Origin: JACCZX01 sp963710675
Lineage (GTDB): Bacteria > Pseudomonadota > Gammaproteobacteria > Burkholderiales > Burkholderiaceae_F
Reading direction: 5' to 3'
DNA length: 64,000 nucleotides
NCBI GenBank assembly: GCA_963710675.1
Contig: CAVQBE010000024.1
Location: 13,272-77,271, forward strand
Shown here one piece after another: positions 19,008-29,360 of the stretch. A program made the translations under genes and the position numbers. The first letter of the stretch is position 1, and each line of letters begins with the position of its first letter. A model generated the notes under the pieces. That model made no database searches. It was not told the origin of the DNA and saw only the letters and a program-made list of their open reading frames with translations.

Positions 19008-22000
19008 ATGTCTGCAACGTCTGCAACGGCGGGCAAAGCGATTCGCATTCGCGGCGCCCGCCAGAACAATCTTCGCAATCTCGATCTCGACATTCCGACC
19101 GGTGAACTGGTCGTCGTAACGGGCGTTTCGGGCTCGGGCAAGAGCTCGCTGGTCTTCGATACGTTGTACGCGGAGGGCCAGCGGCGCTACGTAGAGACGT
19201 TCTCGCCGTACGCGCGCCAGTTTCTCGATCGGATGGATCGGCCTGCGGTCGACCGCATCGAAGGCGTGCCGCCGGCGATCGCGATCGACCAGACCAATCC
19301 GGTGCGCACATCTCGCAGCACGGTCGGCACGATGACCGAGCTGAACGATCACTTGAAGCTTCTGTTCGCGCGCGCCGCCTCGCTTTTTTGTCGCGGCTGC
19401 GCACGGCCGGTCCGGAGGGATAGCGCCGACAGCATTTACGCAGAGCTGCTGGCGTATGCGCACAGCGCCGGCGATCCACAGATGATCGCTACGTTTCCGG
19501 TGGCCGTGCCCAAAAACTTCAGCGAAGACGAAGTTCGCGCGAACCTGCAAGCACAGGGCTACACACGCATTCATCGTGAGCGCACGGTGGCCGACGTCAA
19601 GGTGCTCGATGTGCTTGCAGACCGCTTTCGCGTCCTAGGCGTCGAGCGCTCACGCGTCATCGAAGTGCTGGAGCGCGGCTTGCGCCTCGGTGCCGGCCGC
19701 GTCGACCTGCACGTTCAGGCAGCGGAAACTGGCGGTGAAATATTGAGCTTCAGCAGTGACTTGCACTGCGCCCGCTGCGACATTCACTATGAAACGCCGC
19801 ACGCCAGCACGTTCTCGTTTAATTCGCCGCTGGGCGCTTGCGATACGTGTCGCGGCTTTGGGCGCGTGATCGGCGTCGACTACGGATTGGTAATTCCCGA
19901 CGAGCGCAAGACGTTGCGCGGTGGCGCGATCCGACCGTTTCAATCGAAGTCGTTCATCGAAAGTCAGCGCGACCTCGAAAAATCGGCCGCGAAGGATGGC
20001 ATTCCGCTCGACGTTCCGTATCGCGACCTGACGTCGGCACAGCAGCTGTGGGTCATTGAAGGCGGACAGGGCTGGAAGAGCTGGAACAAATCATGGCCAG
20101 GTGTCTGGTACGGCATCAAGCGCTTCTACGCGTGGCTGGAAAGCAAGGCGTACAAGATGCACATTCGGGTGCTGCTGTCACGCTACCGCTCGTACACGCC
20201 ATGTCCGGTTTGTCAGGGCGCACGGCTGAAGCCCGATGCTTTGTTGTGGCGAGTCGGCTGCAATTCGCCGACTCGCCTGCGGCACGATCAAGCCCCCACG
20301 CCCAAACCCCTCTCCCGGGAGAGGGGCTTTACGCCCGCCAAGTGCCGGTGAACGCTGCGTGGAGCGAGGCGCAGCTTGCCGCGCTACCCGGCTTGTCGCT
20401 GCACGATCTGATGCTGCTGCCGATCGAGCGGGTCAAAGCGTTCTTCGATCACGTCCAGTTGCCGGTGCCGCTGGATCAAGCCAGCGAGATGCTGCTCGAC
20501 GAGCTGCGTGCGCGGCTGAGATTTCTGGTCGACGTCGGCGTCGGTTATCTGACCCTCGATCGGCAAAGTCGGACGCTGTCGGGCGGCGAGGTGCAGCGGA
20601 TCAACCTGACGACCGCGCTGGGTACTTCACTGGTCAACACGCTGTTCGTGCTCGATGAGCCGTCGATCGGGCTGCACCCGCGCGACATGCATCGAGTGGT
20701 CGAAGTGATGCATCGGCTGCGCAGCGCTGGCAACTCGCTGGTCGTCGTCGAACACGATCCGCAGGTGATGCTGGCCGCCGATCGAGTGATCGACATGGGG
20801 CCGGGGCCCGGCGAACGCGGTGGCGACATCGTGTTCAACGGCACGCCGGAGCGAGCTGCGCAACTCGTCGACGTTGACCGGCCGCTATCTCGGTGGTCGC
20901 CTGCACGTCGATGCGGCACAACCGCTCGCGATCGCTGCGAACTCGCCGAAGCTGATTCTGCAGGGTGCGCGTGAGCACAATCTGAAAGCGATCGACGTTG
21001 AAATTCCGCTGAAGCGACTGGTGTGCGTCACCGGAGTGTCCGGCAGCGGCAAGTCAACGCTGATCCAGGACGTGCTGTATCCAGCGCTCGCGAAAGCCAA
21101 GGGCAAGTCTGACAGAAACCCCGGGGAGCTTCGATCGCCTGCTCGGTGAAGACTGGCTCGACGATGTCGCGTTCGTCGATCAATCGCCGATCGGTCGCAC
21201 GACGCGGTCCAACCCTGCGAGCTACGTCGGCGCTTTCGATTGCATCCGCGCGATTTTTGCCAAGGCGCGCGTCGCCAAAGAGCGTAAGTACACGGCGGGA
21301 ACGTTCTCGTTCAACTCGGGCGAAGGCCGCTGCGCCACCTGCGGCGGCAACGGGTTCGAGCACGTTGAGATGCAGTTTCTGTCTGATGTGTACTTGCGTT
21401 GCCCTGATTGCGACGGCAAGCGCTTTCGCCCGGAGACCCTGGAAGTGACTGTCGAGCGTCATGGGCGGAGCGCGAACATCGCCGACGTTTTGGCGATGAC
21501 CGTCAACGAAGCGCTGAGCTTCTTTAAAGACGATAGCGAGGTAGCGCGTGTGCTCGCCCCACTGGCCGACGTCGGTCTTGAATACGTCAAGCTCGGGCAG
21601 CCGGTGCCGACGCTATCGGGCGGCGAAGCGCAGCGGCTGAAGCTCGCCGGCTTTCTCGCCGAAGCAACCAAGGGCAAGCCGCCAACGCGCGGCACCTTGT
21701 TCATGTTCGACGAGCCGACGACCGGCCTGCATTTCGACGACGTCGCCAAGCTGATGCGCGCGTTCCGCAAGCTGCTTGCTGCGGGCCATTCGTTGATCGT
21801 GATCGAACACAACCTCGACGTGATCTCCGCGGCCGATTGGTTGATCGACCTCGGTCCCGAAGGCGGCGACGGCGGCGGCGAGATCGTTGTGGCCGGCACA
21901 CCGGATGAGGCAATTGCCAACGCACGCTCGCACACCGGCCGTGAGCTGCAGGCATATCGGACCGCGCTGGCTGATAAAGCACCGCGTGCGAGCGAACCGT

Positions 22001-24748
22001 TCGAAAAGTTTGCGTTGGCGTCTGACCCCGTCCGCCAGAACGGCAAGACACTCCACGAAGCTCGGGGTCAGACGTTGGCTCTATCCGCAATAAATCTTAA
22101 TGCGCGTGAACACAACCTGAAGGGGATCGACGTCGAGATTCCACGCGACACGTTTACGGTGATCACCGGCGTATCGGGCTCCGGCAAATCCACGCTGGCG
22201 TTCGACATCCTCTTCAACGAGGGCCAGCGCCGCTATCTCGAATCGTTGAATGCGTACGCACGATCGATCGTGCAGCCGGCGGGCCGGCCCGACGTCGACG
22301 CGATCTATGGGATTCCCCCGACGGTCGCCATCGAGCAACGCACTTCGCGCGGAGGCCGCAAATCGACGGTAGCCACGCTGACTGAGATCTATCACTTCCT
22401 GCGCCTGCTGTACGTCAAGCTCGGCGTGCAGCACTGCCCTGACTGCAAAGTTCCAGTGACACCGCAGTCGTTCGACACGATCGTCGCGCAGGTGATGCGC
22501 GAGTCAAAGGGACTGCACATTGGAGTCCTGGCACCTCTGGTCGTTAACCGCAAAGGCGTCTACACCGACCTGGCCAAATGGGCGGCTGCGCGAGGCCATT
22601 CTCACTTGCGAGTCGATGGACACTTTCTGCCGACCGCGAAATTTCCGCGTATCGAGCGCTTCAAGGAGCACACGATCGAATTACCGGTTGCGGATTTTGT
22701 CGTGCAGCCGGAAAACGAAGACCGGCTGCGTGGGGCGATCGCCACCGCGCTCGAGCACGGGCATGGCGTTGTCACAATTGCATGGCCGCTCGGCAAACTG
22801 AAGGATGCGATCGAGCGGCGGCAGCTGGACTGCGCCGCTGCAGCAGAAAAGCTTTTCCACGAAGCGCGCCTGCTCTTCATGTGGCACCTCGTTTCCCGAA
22901 GCTGATCCGCGACTGTTCTCGTACAACTCCAAGCATGGCTGGTGTGCCGGCTGTTTCGGCACCGGGCTGAAGCTCAGCGGATTCGATGCCGAACAAAGCG
23001 GCGAGGAAGTCTGGTGGAACGCGTGGTACGAAGGCGAAACCGCGCCCTGCGACAGTTGTCACGGCAAGCGGCTGAACCCGACCGCGCTCGCGGTGACATT
23101 TGCAGGCAAGTCCATCGCCGAGCTCGCGGAGCTGCCCGTCGCCGAGGCCCGCGGGCTGTTTAACCGCTTGACGCTCAGCGGTCGCGAAGCCGAGATCGCG
23201 CGCGACGCGCTTGCGGAAATCAAATCGCGCTTGTCGTTCCTCGAAGAGGTGGGCCTCGGTTATCTGGCGCTTGACCGCGCCGCACCGACGCTATCCGGTG
23301 GTGAAGCGCAGCGGATTCGACTCGCTGCACAGCTCGGGTCCAACCTGCAAGGCGTCGCCTACATCCTTGACGAGCCGACGATAGGGCTGCACCCGCGCGA
23401 CAACCGCATCCTGTTGGACGCGCTCGAAAAACTCGAAGCGAAGGGCAATACGCTGGTCGTCGTCGAGCACGATGAAGACACGATCCGGCGCGCCAAACAT
23501 CTGATCGACATCGGCCCAGCGGCCGGCGTGCGCGGCGGGCGTGTCGTCGCACAAGGTTCCGTCGACGATTTGATCGCCGCACCGGAGTCAACGACCGGCA
23601 AGTGGCTGCAATCACCTTTGATCCATCCGCTGCATCCGCGCCGCAAAGTCGACGCAACGACACCAAAGCTCACCGTGAACGGTGCGCGGTTGCACAATCT
23701 GCGTGCGGTCGATGCTGCGTTTCCCCTTGAGCGGTTAACGGTCGTCACTGGAGTGTCGGGCAGTGGCAAGTCAACGCTTGCACGCGACGTGTTGCTTGCG
23801 AATTTGCAGACGGTCGTCGGTCAGCGCAGTCCCAAGGAAGCGTGGATCGGCTGCATCGCAATCGAAGGTTGGCACGGGCTCGATCGCGTGCTCGAAGTCG
23901 ATCAAACGCCGATCGGCAAGACGCCACGGTCGTGCCCTGCCACCTACGTCGGCTTCTGGGACGCGATTCGCCGGCTGTATGCCGAAACGCTCGAGGCGCG
24001 CACACGCGGATACGGTGCAAGCCGCTTCTCGTTCAACACCAAAGGCGGCCGGTGCGATGCATGCGACGGCCAAGGCGTGCGCACGATCGAAATGAGCTTC
24101 TTGCCCGACGTCAAAGTGTTGTGCGATGTTTGCGGTGGTGCGCGCTTCAACGAAGAGACACTCGCGATCAAGTGGCGCGACAAGTCAATTGGGGATGTGC
24201 TGCGGATGGAAATCGACGAGGCAGTCGAATTTTTCGCCGTCCACCGCTCCATTTCGCATTGTTTGAGGTTGCTGCGTGACGTCGGGCTGGGCTACCTGAC
24301 ACTGGGTCAGCCCTCGCCGACGCTGTCGGGCGGGGAAGCGCAGCGCATCAAGCTCGTCGCCGAGCTCGCGAAAGTACGCGACGACCTGACGCGCCGCGGC
24401 CAACGCGCACCCAGGACGCTCTACGTACTCGACGAACCAACCGTGGGGCTTCACATGGCGGATGTCGACAAGCTGATCCGTGTACTGCACCGGCTGGTCG
24501 ACGGCGGAAATACCGTTGTCGTCATCGAGCACAACCTTGATGTAATTGCCGAAGCGGACTGGATTTTCGATCTGGGTCCCGAAGGAGGCGCGGGCGGCGG
24601 ACGCATCGTCGCGCAATGCACGCCTGAAGGTCTCTCTAGAAAGGCCACGCCAACGGGCGTGGCTTTGCTCGAATTCAACCAGCGCCATCAACTGCGCCCG
24701 GCCGCGCATGCAACACCGGTTGTAGCCGAGTGCGCTAACGCGGCTTGA
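19008..24748 (+). CDS. uvrA: Tandem (double-length) UvrA excinuclease subunit, frameshifted
   Basis: The span codes for about 1,913 residues, twice a normal UvrA, with four ABC ATPase modules in line. Walker A loops are GVSGSGKSSL (near 19125), GVSGSGKSTL (21035), GVSGSGKSTL (22170) and GVSGSGKSTL (23755). Signatures are TLSGGEVQRINL, TLSGGEAQRLKL, TLSGGEAQRIRL and TLSGGEAQRIKL, each with LDEP or FDEP. UvrA zinc modules are present in both halves (for example CARCDIHYETPHAS, CATCGGNGFEHVE, SCGTSFPEADPRLFSYN and CDACDGQGVRTIE). UvrA scans DNA for damage with UvrB. The frame changes near 20300, 20870, 21110 and 22855; the first coincides with a palindromic insertion. I recall such double-length UvrA forms in Burkholderiales, besides a normal uvrA. 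Confidence 0.85.
20249..20326. repeat. Palindromic repeat inserted in uvrA
   Basis: Two perfect palindromes are adjacent: a 10-bp inverted repeat with an 8-base loop (20249-20258 and 20267-20276), and a 20-bp loopless palindrome CCCCTCTCCCGGGAGAGGGG (20307-20326). It lies between codons for LKPDALLWR and NAAWSEAQLAALPGLSLHDL of UvrA and puts the downstream part out of frame. It resembles the CCCTCTCCC-type REP sequences common in proteobacterial spacers. Confidence 0.6.
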
Positions 24749-24762
24749 CGCGCATCCTTCGC

Positions 24763-24793
24763 CGTCACCGATGCCCGGTCGGCATGGGTGACG
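24763..24793. terminator. Hairpin terminator between convergent uvrA and DUF6496 genes
   Basis: A 13-bp inverted repeat with one mismatch (24763-24775 and 24781-24793) around a five-base loop, placed 15 bases after the uvrA stop and 10 before the next convergent stop. It has no strong T run, so termination is inferred from position and stem strength. Confidence 0.45.
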
Positions 24794-24802
24794 ACGGTCA
24801 GC

Positions 24803-25070
24803 TCAGGACTTTCTCGCGGAAGACTTCTTGCGCGATGACTTCCGCCCCGACGATTTCTTAGCTGATGACTTCTTACCGATGACTTCTTGGGCTCGATGAC
24901 TTCTTGCTGGGCACTTTGCCGCCGGATTTGCGCGCCTCGGAGAGCCCGATTGCGATCGCTTGCTTCTTGCTCGTTACTTTTTTGCCAGAGCCACTCTTCA
25001 ACGACCCGCGCTTGCGCTCATGCATCGCCTTCTCGACTTTCTCCGACGCCTTTGCTCCGTACTTGGCCAT
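24803..25070 (-). CDS. DUF6496-like basic protein with KKSS repeat tail (frameshifted)
   Basis: A small, very basic protein starting MAKYGAKASEKVEKAMHERK behind AAGGAG. KRGSLKSGSGKKVTSKKQAIAIGLSEARKSGGKVP forms the conserved core of DUF6496-type proteins. A single missing base near 24885 hides the rest. In the restored frame the tail is a repeat of (K/R)KSS units (for example PKKSS, GKKSS, AKKSS, GRKSS) to the TGA at 24805-24803, about 88 residues in total. The Lys-rich tail resembles histone H1-like bacterial DNA-binding proteins, so nucleic acid binding is a fair guess but unproven. Confidence 0.65.
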
Positions 25071-25248
25071 TACTTCTCCTTAAGAGATTGCGGAGATTCA
25101 ACACAAGCAAGGATCGTTCGCACTGCCTTACTTTCTATATCTGGGTCGATACAACTGCACCGAATCCACCCGGTGTCTTGCGCGCTTCTCGTCGGATCGT
25201 TCTCGCAGTCCGCTCACTATGATCCGGCAAAACTGCAAAGGATCATCA

Positions 25249-26376
25249 ATGCGTTCCTGCCTCCTTCTGCTATTCGCTGCGCTCGCTGGCAGCACCGCTT
25301 CCGCGCAGCGCGCGCCAGCCGGTGAGCCGCCGCGAATCGACGAGCTGGTCGCGCAAATTCCGCAGACCGCACTCGGGGCGCCGTGGGCGTTCATCGGCTT
25401 TGCGGTGACCACGCCCACCGATTCCAACTGGTTCGTCGCCACCAGTACGCCGCGCGGCGGCTCGATGGGGCGGCATCTTTCCGGCGGCGATGACCATACG
25501 GCTGTCCTCGTGTTGTCAAGTGACCTTCTGAGCAAGCCGATCGATACTGACGCGGCACTGCTGGAGCTTTCTCGCTCGAGGCACGCAAAGCTGTCGGACC
25601 GTTGGCAGATCGGCAAGCACGAGGAGACCATCGTGCGTCATGCCGGGACGCGCTGCGCGCGGCATTCGCTTGAAGCGATCCAGAACCTGGACACGTCACC
25701 CCGCAAGAGCGCTGCCAAAGCGAACGAGCAGCGCAATTCGATGTTCGTGGTCGGCATCTCGTGCGTGCATCCGACCGACTCGACCATGCTGGTCGAAGTC
25801 GGCGTATCGGAGCGCGGGCGAATATCCGCAGGCTCGCCGACGGTGGCGCTCGATGCCGAGCAGGCGATTGCGAGCCTTTCATTTCAGCGCTTCAGTGAAC
25901 AGGCGCTGCAAAAATCCGCCGAAGCCGCGCGAGCGACCGGCCTGGCCGATGCCGAAGTGGTGTTAAAGCCGTATATCGATGCCGACGCCGCGTGGGCGCG
26001 CTACTTTCTGGCGCAGATTATTGAGCGCACGCGACCGGCGCCAGAGAACGCGGGCGTTCGAATCAAGTCGCTGCTCGAGCCGGCTGCGGAAAAAGGGCTG
26101 GCCGATGCGCAATGGTCGCTCGGCACCCTCTATTTGCGCGGAGCACCGGGCGTGCCGAAAGACCCCTCGCTGGCTGAAGCTTTGCTGAGGCGTGCCGCCG
26201 AGCGCGGCAACGCGGGTGCGGCATATCAGCTCGGCATCGCACAACTGTCGGGCGTCGATGGCATCGCAGTCAACAAGACGGAGGGCGCGCTGTGGGTGCA
26301 GCGCGCGGCTGTGCGCGGGCTGAAGGAAGCGCAGGAACTGCTGAAAGGCACGCGCGACAAGCCAGCGAAAAAATAA
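25249..26376 (+). CDS. Secreted protein with C-terminal Sel1 repeats
   Basis: A protein of about 375 residues. MRSCLLLLFAALAGSTASA is a Sec signal, and AAAGGA lies upstream of this ATG. The first 200 residues form an unrecognised mixed domain (GAPWAFIGFAVTTPTDSNWFVATS). From about residue 265 to the end there are Sel1-like helical repeats: AAEKGLADAQWSLGTLYLRG, AAERGNAGAAYQLGIAQL and AAVRGLKEAQELL. Sel1 repeats mediate protein contacts in the periplasm or at the cell surface. No partner is evident from the neighbours. Confidence 0.65.
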   Translation: MRSCLLLLFAALAGSTASAQRAPAGEPPRIDELVAQIPQTALGAPWAFIGFAVTTPTDSNWFVATSTPRGGSMGRHLSGGDDHTAVLVLSSDLLSKPIDTDAALLELSRSRHAKLSDRWQIGKHEETIVRHAGTRCARHSLEAIQNLDTSPRKSAAKANEQRNSMFVVGISCVHPTDSTMLVEVGVSERGRISAGSPTVALDAEQAIASLSFQRFSEQALQKSAEAARATGLADAEVVLKPYIDADAAWARYFLAQIIERTRPAPENAGVRIKSLLEPAAEKGLADAQWSLGTLYLRGAPGVPKDPSLAEALLRRAAERGNAGAAYQLGIAQLSGVDGIAVNKTEGALWVQRAAVRGLKEAQELLKGTRDKPAKK

Positions 26377-26403
26377 AACCGCCGTGTCGGCTACGCTGAT
26401 CGA

Positions 26404-27402
26404 ATGATCGATTCCGCGTTTGCTGCCGTTGTCTCGCGCACGGCGCTCGCCAATGTAGCGACCGAGTATCCGTACAAGCTCGACCAGGTGCTCGACGATG
26501 ACAACGCACTGAGCCCGCCGCGCGTACTGCATCCCGCCTTCTATGGAAGCTACGACTGGCATTCATGCGTGCACATGCACTGGACGCTGGTTCGACTGCT
26601 ACGGCTCCATCCGCAACACGCGCATGCGGAGGCAGCACGCCGTCATCTAAAGCATCGGCTGACTGTCGATCATGTGCGCGGCGAGCTCGCCACGCTGTCA
26701 GGGCCGCATCGAGCGTCATTCGAGCGCCCGTACGGGTGGGGCTGGCTGCTGAAGCTGGCCGCCGAGCTGAGTTTGCTGGCTGCCGACGACAAGACCGTCG
26801 AGTCGCTGGACCATGCACTTGCCCCGCTCGCGCAAGCGTTCGCCGATCGGTTCATCGACTTCTTGCCGCGGGCGGCTTATCCGATACGTGCCGGTGTTCA
26901 CAGCAATTCGGCGTTCGCAATGCTGCTGGCGCTCGATTACTGCGAAGGCGTGCAGCACCGCGCGCTGCAACAGCTGATCAGCGAGCGAGCAAATCTCTGG
27001 TTCGGGCGCGATCGCCGTTATCCCGCCGACTACGAGCCCAGTGGGGATGACTTTCTTTCGAGCGGTCTGGTCGAGGCCGCGCTAATGCGGCGCGTGCTCG
27101 ACGGCTGCTCTTTTGCAGACTGGTGGCACCAGTTTCGACCGGCGAACGATGCGATCGGGGTGTGGCTGCAGCCGGTCAATGTCAGCGACCCCAGCGATGC
27201 AAAGATCGTCCATCTACACGGACTTAACCTGTCGCGCGCGTGGTGTTGGCGCCAGTTGCTACCTGAGCTCGACACAGAACTACGAGCGTTGGCCGAAGCG
27301 TCGATCGAGCGGCATCTGGAAGCGTCGTTGCCTGCCGCGACGCAGGGCGAGTACGTCGGGACGCACTGGCTCGCGTCGTTCGCGCTATTGGCTTTGACTT
27401 GA
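26404..27402 (+). CDS. DUF2891 family protein
   Basis: A 332-residue cytoplasmic, mostly helical protein. Conserved segments are HPAFYGSYDWHSCVHMHWTLVRLLRLHP near the N-terminus, FERPYGWGWLLKLAAEL, PIRAGVHSNSAFAMLLALDY, and YEPSGDDFLSSGLVEAALM toward the C-terminus, then HLHGLNLSRAWCW and GTHWLASFALLAL. This His/Trp-rich pattern with an alpha/alpha-barrel look is that of DUF2891; no activity is established. It lies 28 bases after the Sel1-repeat gene and may be co-transcribed. Confidence 0.75.
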   Translation: MIDSAFAAVVSRTALANVATEYPYKLDQVLDDDNALSPPRVLHPAFYGSYDWHSCVHMHWTLVRLLRLHPQHAHAEAARRHLKHRLTVDHVRGELATLSGPHRASFERPYGWGWLLKLAAELSLLAADDKTVESLDHALAPLAQAFADRFIDFLPRAAYPIRAGVHSNSAFAMLLALDYCEGVQHRALQQLISERANLWFGRDRRYPADYEPSGDDFLSSGLVEAALMRRVLDGCSFADWWHQFRPANDAIGVWLQPVNVSDPSDAKIVHLHGLNLSRAWCWRQLLPELDTELRALAEASIERHLEASLPAATQGEYVGTHWLASFALLALT

Positions 27403-27469
27403 AATGACTTGCAGCGCTCCGTAAGAAGCCGGGCCGCATACCGACCAAGCGGCACTCCGGGAGAAATCA

Positions 27470-28220
27470 ATGCGCAATCTGCTTGCCTTAGCTGCCCTTG
27501 CGGCCATCATGCCAGCCGCCCACGCCGCCAGCTGCCAGGCCACCAGCCCCAAGAACACCGTCGCATTGGTGGAGCTTTACACGTCGCAGGGCTGTTCAAG
27601 CTGCCCGCCTGCCGATCGCTGGCTGTCGCAGTTGCCGTCACGCATCGACGCCAACCGTGCGATTCCGCTGGCGCTGCATGTCGGCTACTGGGACTACATC
27701 GGATGGAAGGATCCCTTCGCGAAGCGCGAGTTCAACGATCGACAGTCACAACTCGCTGCGTTAAACGGCAATCGCACTCGCTACACACCCGGCGTCTTCG
27801 TGCAGGGCAGGGAGACGAACTGGTCTTCAGGCGCGTTTGATGCGCAATTGCGTGCCGTCAATCAACGTCCTGCCGCGGCGACGATAAAGCTGGACAACGT
27901 TGAGACGCAGAGCCGGCAAAGTCAATGTGCGTGCCCACGCAGAGCTTGCAACTCCTTCATCAGCCAAGAATCCGCGTCTGATTCGTTGCGCTGGTGCAAA
28001 ACGGAATCTCGACCAAAGTCACGGCGGGCGAAAATCGCGGCGAAACGCTGGCGAACGACCGCGTCACGACGGGCGTGGTCCGGGCCGTTGCCGCTCGGAA
28101 GCGCAGCGTTTCGCTGGAAGCGCCGTCGACTGCTGTGCGTGATCTCGCCTGGTCGCATTCGTTGAAGACGACACCGGCGTCTTGCAGGCGTTGCAGTTGC
28201 CGCTCGCGACCTGCTACTAA
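27470..28220 (+). CDS. DUF1223 thioredoxin-fold secreted protein (frameshifted)
   Basis: A signal peptide (MRNLLALAALAAIMPAAHA) is followed by VALVELYTSQGCSSCPPADRWL, the CxxC-containing start of DUF1223. Then come LHVGYWDYIGWKDPFAKREFNDRQ and RYTPGVFVQGRETNWSSGAF. After about residue 145 the frame changes several times (near 27905, 27985, 28060 and 28150). The pieces GKVNVRAHAELATPSSAKNPRL, VQNGISTKVTAGENRGETLAND and LQALQLPLATCY restore a full-length protein of about 250 residues, ending at TAA 28218-28220. The oxidoreductase role is unproven. The stop overlaps the convergent dppF stop. Confidence 0.7.
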
Positions 28221-29270
28221 ATCCGATTTTCCTCGACACCATGGCAGGCCGCCTGCGTTTCGCCGCCCGCGTGCCGGTACAACTTCAGTAGCGGCACCTC
28301 AATGCGACAGCGCTCGTTGGCATGCGGGCAACGGGGGTTAAACGTGCAGCCAGACGGCGGATTCAGCGGATTCGGAACCTCACCGGCTACCGGCGTGCGG
28401 GCGCGGCCGCTCATTTCCAGATCAGGAATCGCATCGAGCAGCATCCGCGTGTACGGATGACGCGGTGTCTTGAACAGCGTTGTGCGAGACGCGAGCTCAA
28501 CGATCTTGCCGAGATACATCACGCCGACACGATCGGAGATGTGATGCACGACCGCAAGGTTGTGCGAAATGAAAAGGTACGTCAGCCCCATCTCGCGCTG
28601 AAGTTCCTTCATCAGGTTCAGCACCTGCGCCTGCACCGACACGTCCAGCGCAGACGTCGGTTCATCGCACACCAGAAACTCGGGTTTCGTCGCCAATGCG
28701 CGCGCGATCGACAGCCGCTGCCGCTGGCCGCCCGAAAACTGGTGTGGATACTTTTCCTTGTCAGCCGGCGCCAGGCGAACCTGCTGCAGCAGTTCGTCGA
28801 CGCGCGCGTCGAATCTGCGCCTTGTCTCTCATCAGGCCATGCGCCTTCAATGGCTCGGCAATGATGTCGGCAACGCGCCAGCGCGGATTCAGGCTTGCGT
28901 ACGGATCCTGAAAAATCATCTGCAGCTTCTGCCGCAGCGGCCGCCCACGCTGCGAATTCATTTCGCGCAGATCGCGGCCGAAAAATTCAACATGGCCATT
29001 GGTGGGAACGTAGAGTCCCACCAGCAGCCGCGCGACCGTTGATTTGCCGCAGCCGGATTCGCCGACCAGTGAAAGGTTTCGCCGCGTTTGATGTCAAAGC
29101 TGACGCCGTCGACTGCATGCAGGATCGCGCGCTTCTTGTTTTCGAGGACGCGATTGAGCCAGGGTGGCGAAACGTCGAAATACTTCGCCAGGCCAACCGC
29201 ATGCACGATGACGTTCGAGCCGAATGACTTCGGCGCGTGTGACAGTCTTCTCGCGCAGTACAGCGCTCAT
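28217..29270 (-). CDS. Peptide ABC transporter ATP-binding protein, DppF/OppF type (frameshifted)
   Basis: One of two ATPases powering a peptide/nickel-type importer at the inner membrane. From the ATG at 29270 the frame shifts near 29220 into VIVHAVGLAKYFDVSPPWLNRVLENKKRAILHAVDGVSFDIKRGET. The Walker A region near 29060 is disrupted by another indel. Then come LRQKLQMIFQDPYASLNPRW, the signature region, FLVCDEPTSALDVSVQAQVLNLM (Walker B), LFISHNLAVVHHISDRVGVMYLG and the family-typical C-terminal CTFNPRCPHANERC cluster motif. The length is normal, about 350 residues. It is the last gene of the leftward transporter run. Confidence 0.8.
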
Positions 29271-29271
29271 T

Positions 29272-29340
29272 GCGGCACCCTGGCGCTGCGCGCGGTCCCT
29301 CCAAGAGGGACGTCGCGATCCTTGGGGCGGCCCGGCGAAT
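29272..29340. repeat. GC-rich interspersed palindromic element between the two transporter ATPase genes
   Basis: On the plus strand it reads GCACCCTGGCGCTGCGCGC, then the hairpin GTCCCT-CCAAG-AGGGAC (29295-29311), then CGCGATCCTTGGGGCGGCC. The same block order is found at 12834-12910, so both belong to one repeat family. It fills most of the 90 bases between the dppD-type stop (29361) and the dppF-type start (29270). Confidence 0.6.
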
Positions 29341-29360
29341 CGCTGGCACCCGGCCCCGCG

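Noticed and set aside
24803..24905. The AAGAAGTCATC-type repeat as a CRISPR or minisatellite
   Set aside because: The units are codons for a (K/R)KSS tail, vary in sequence and have no spacers.
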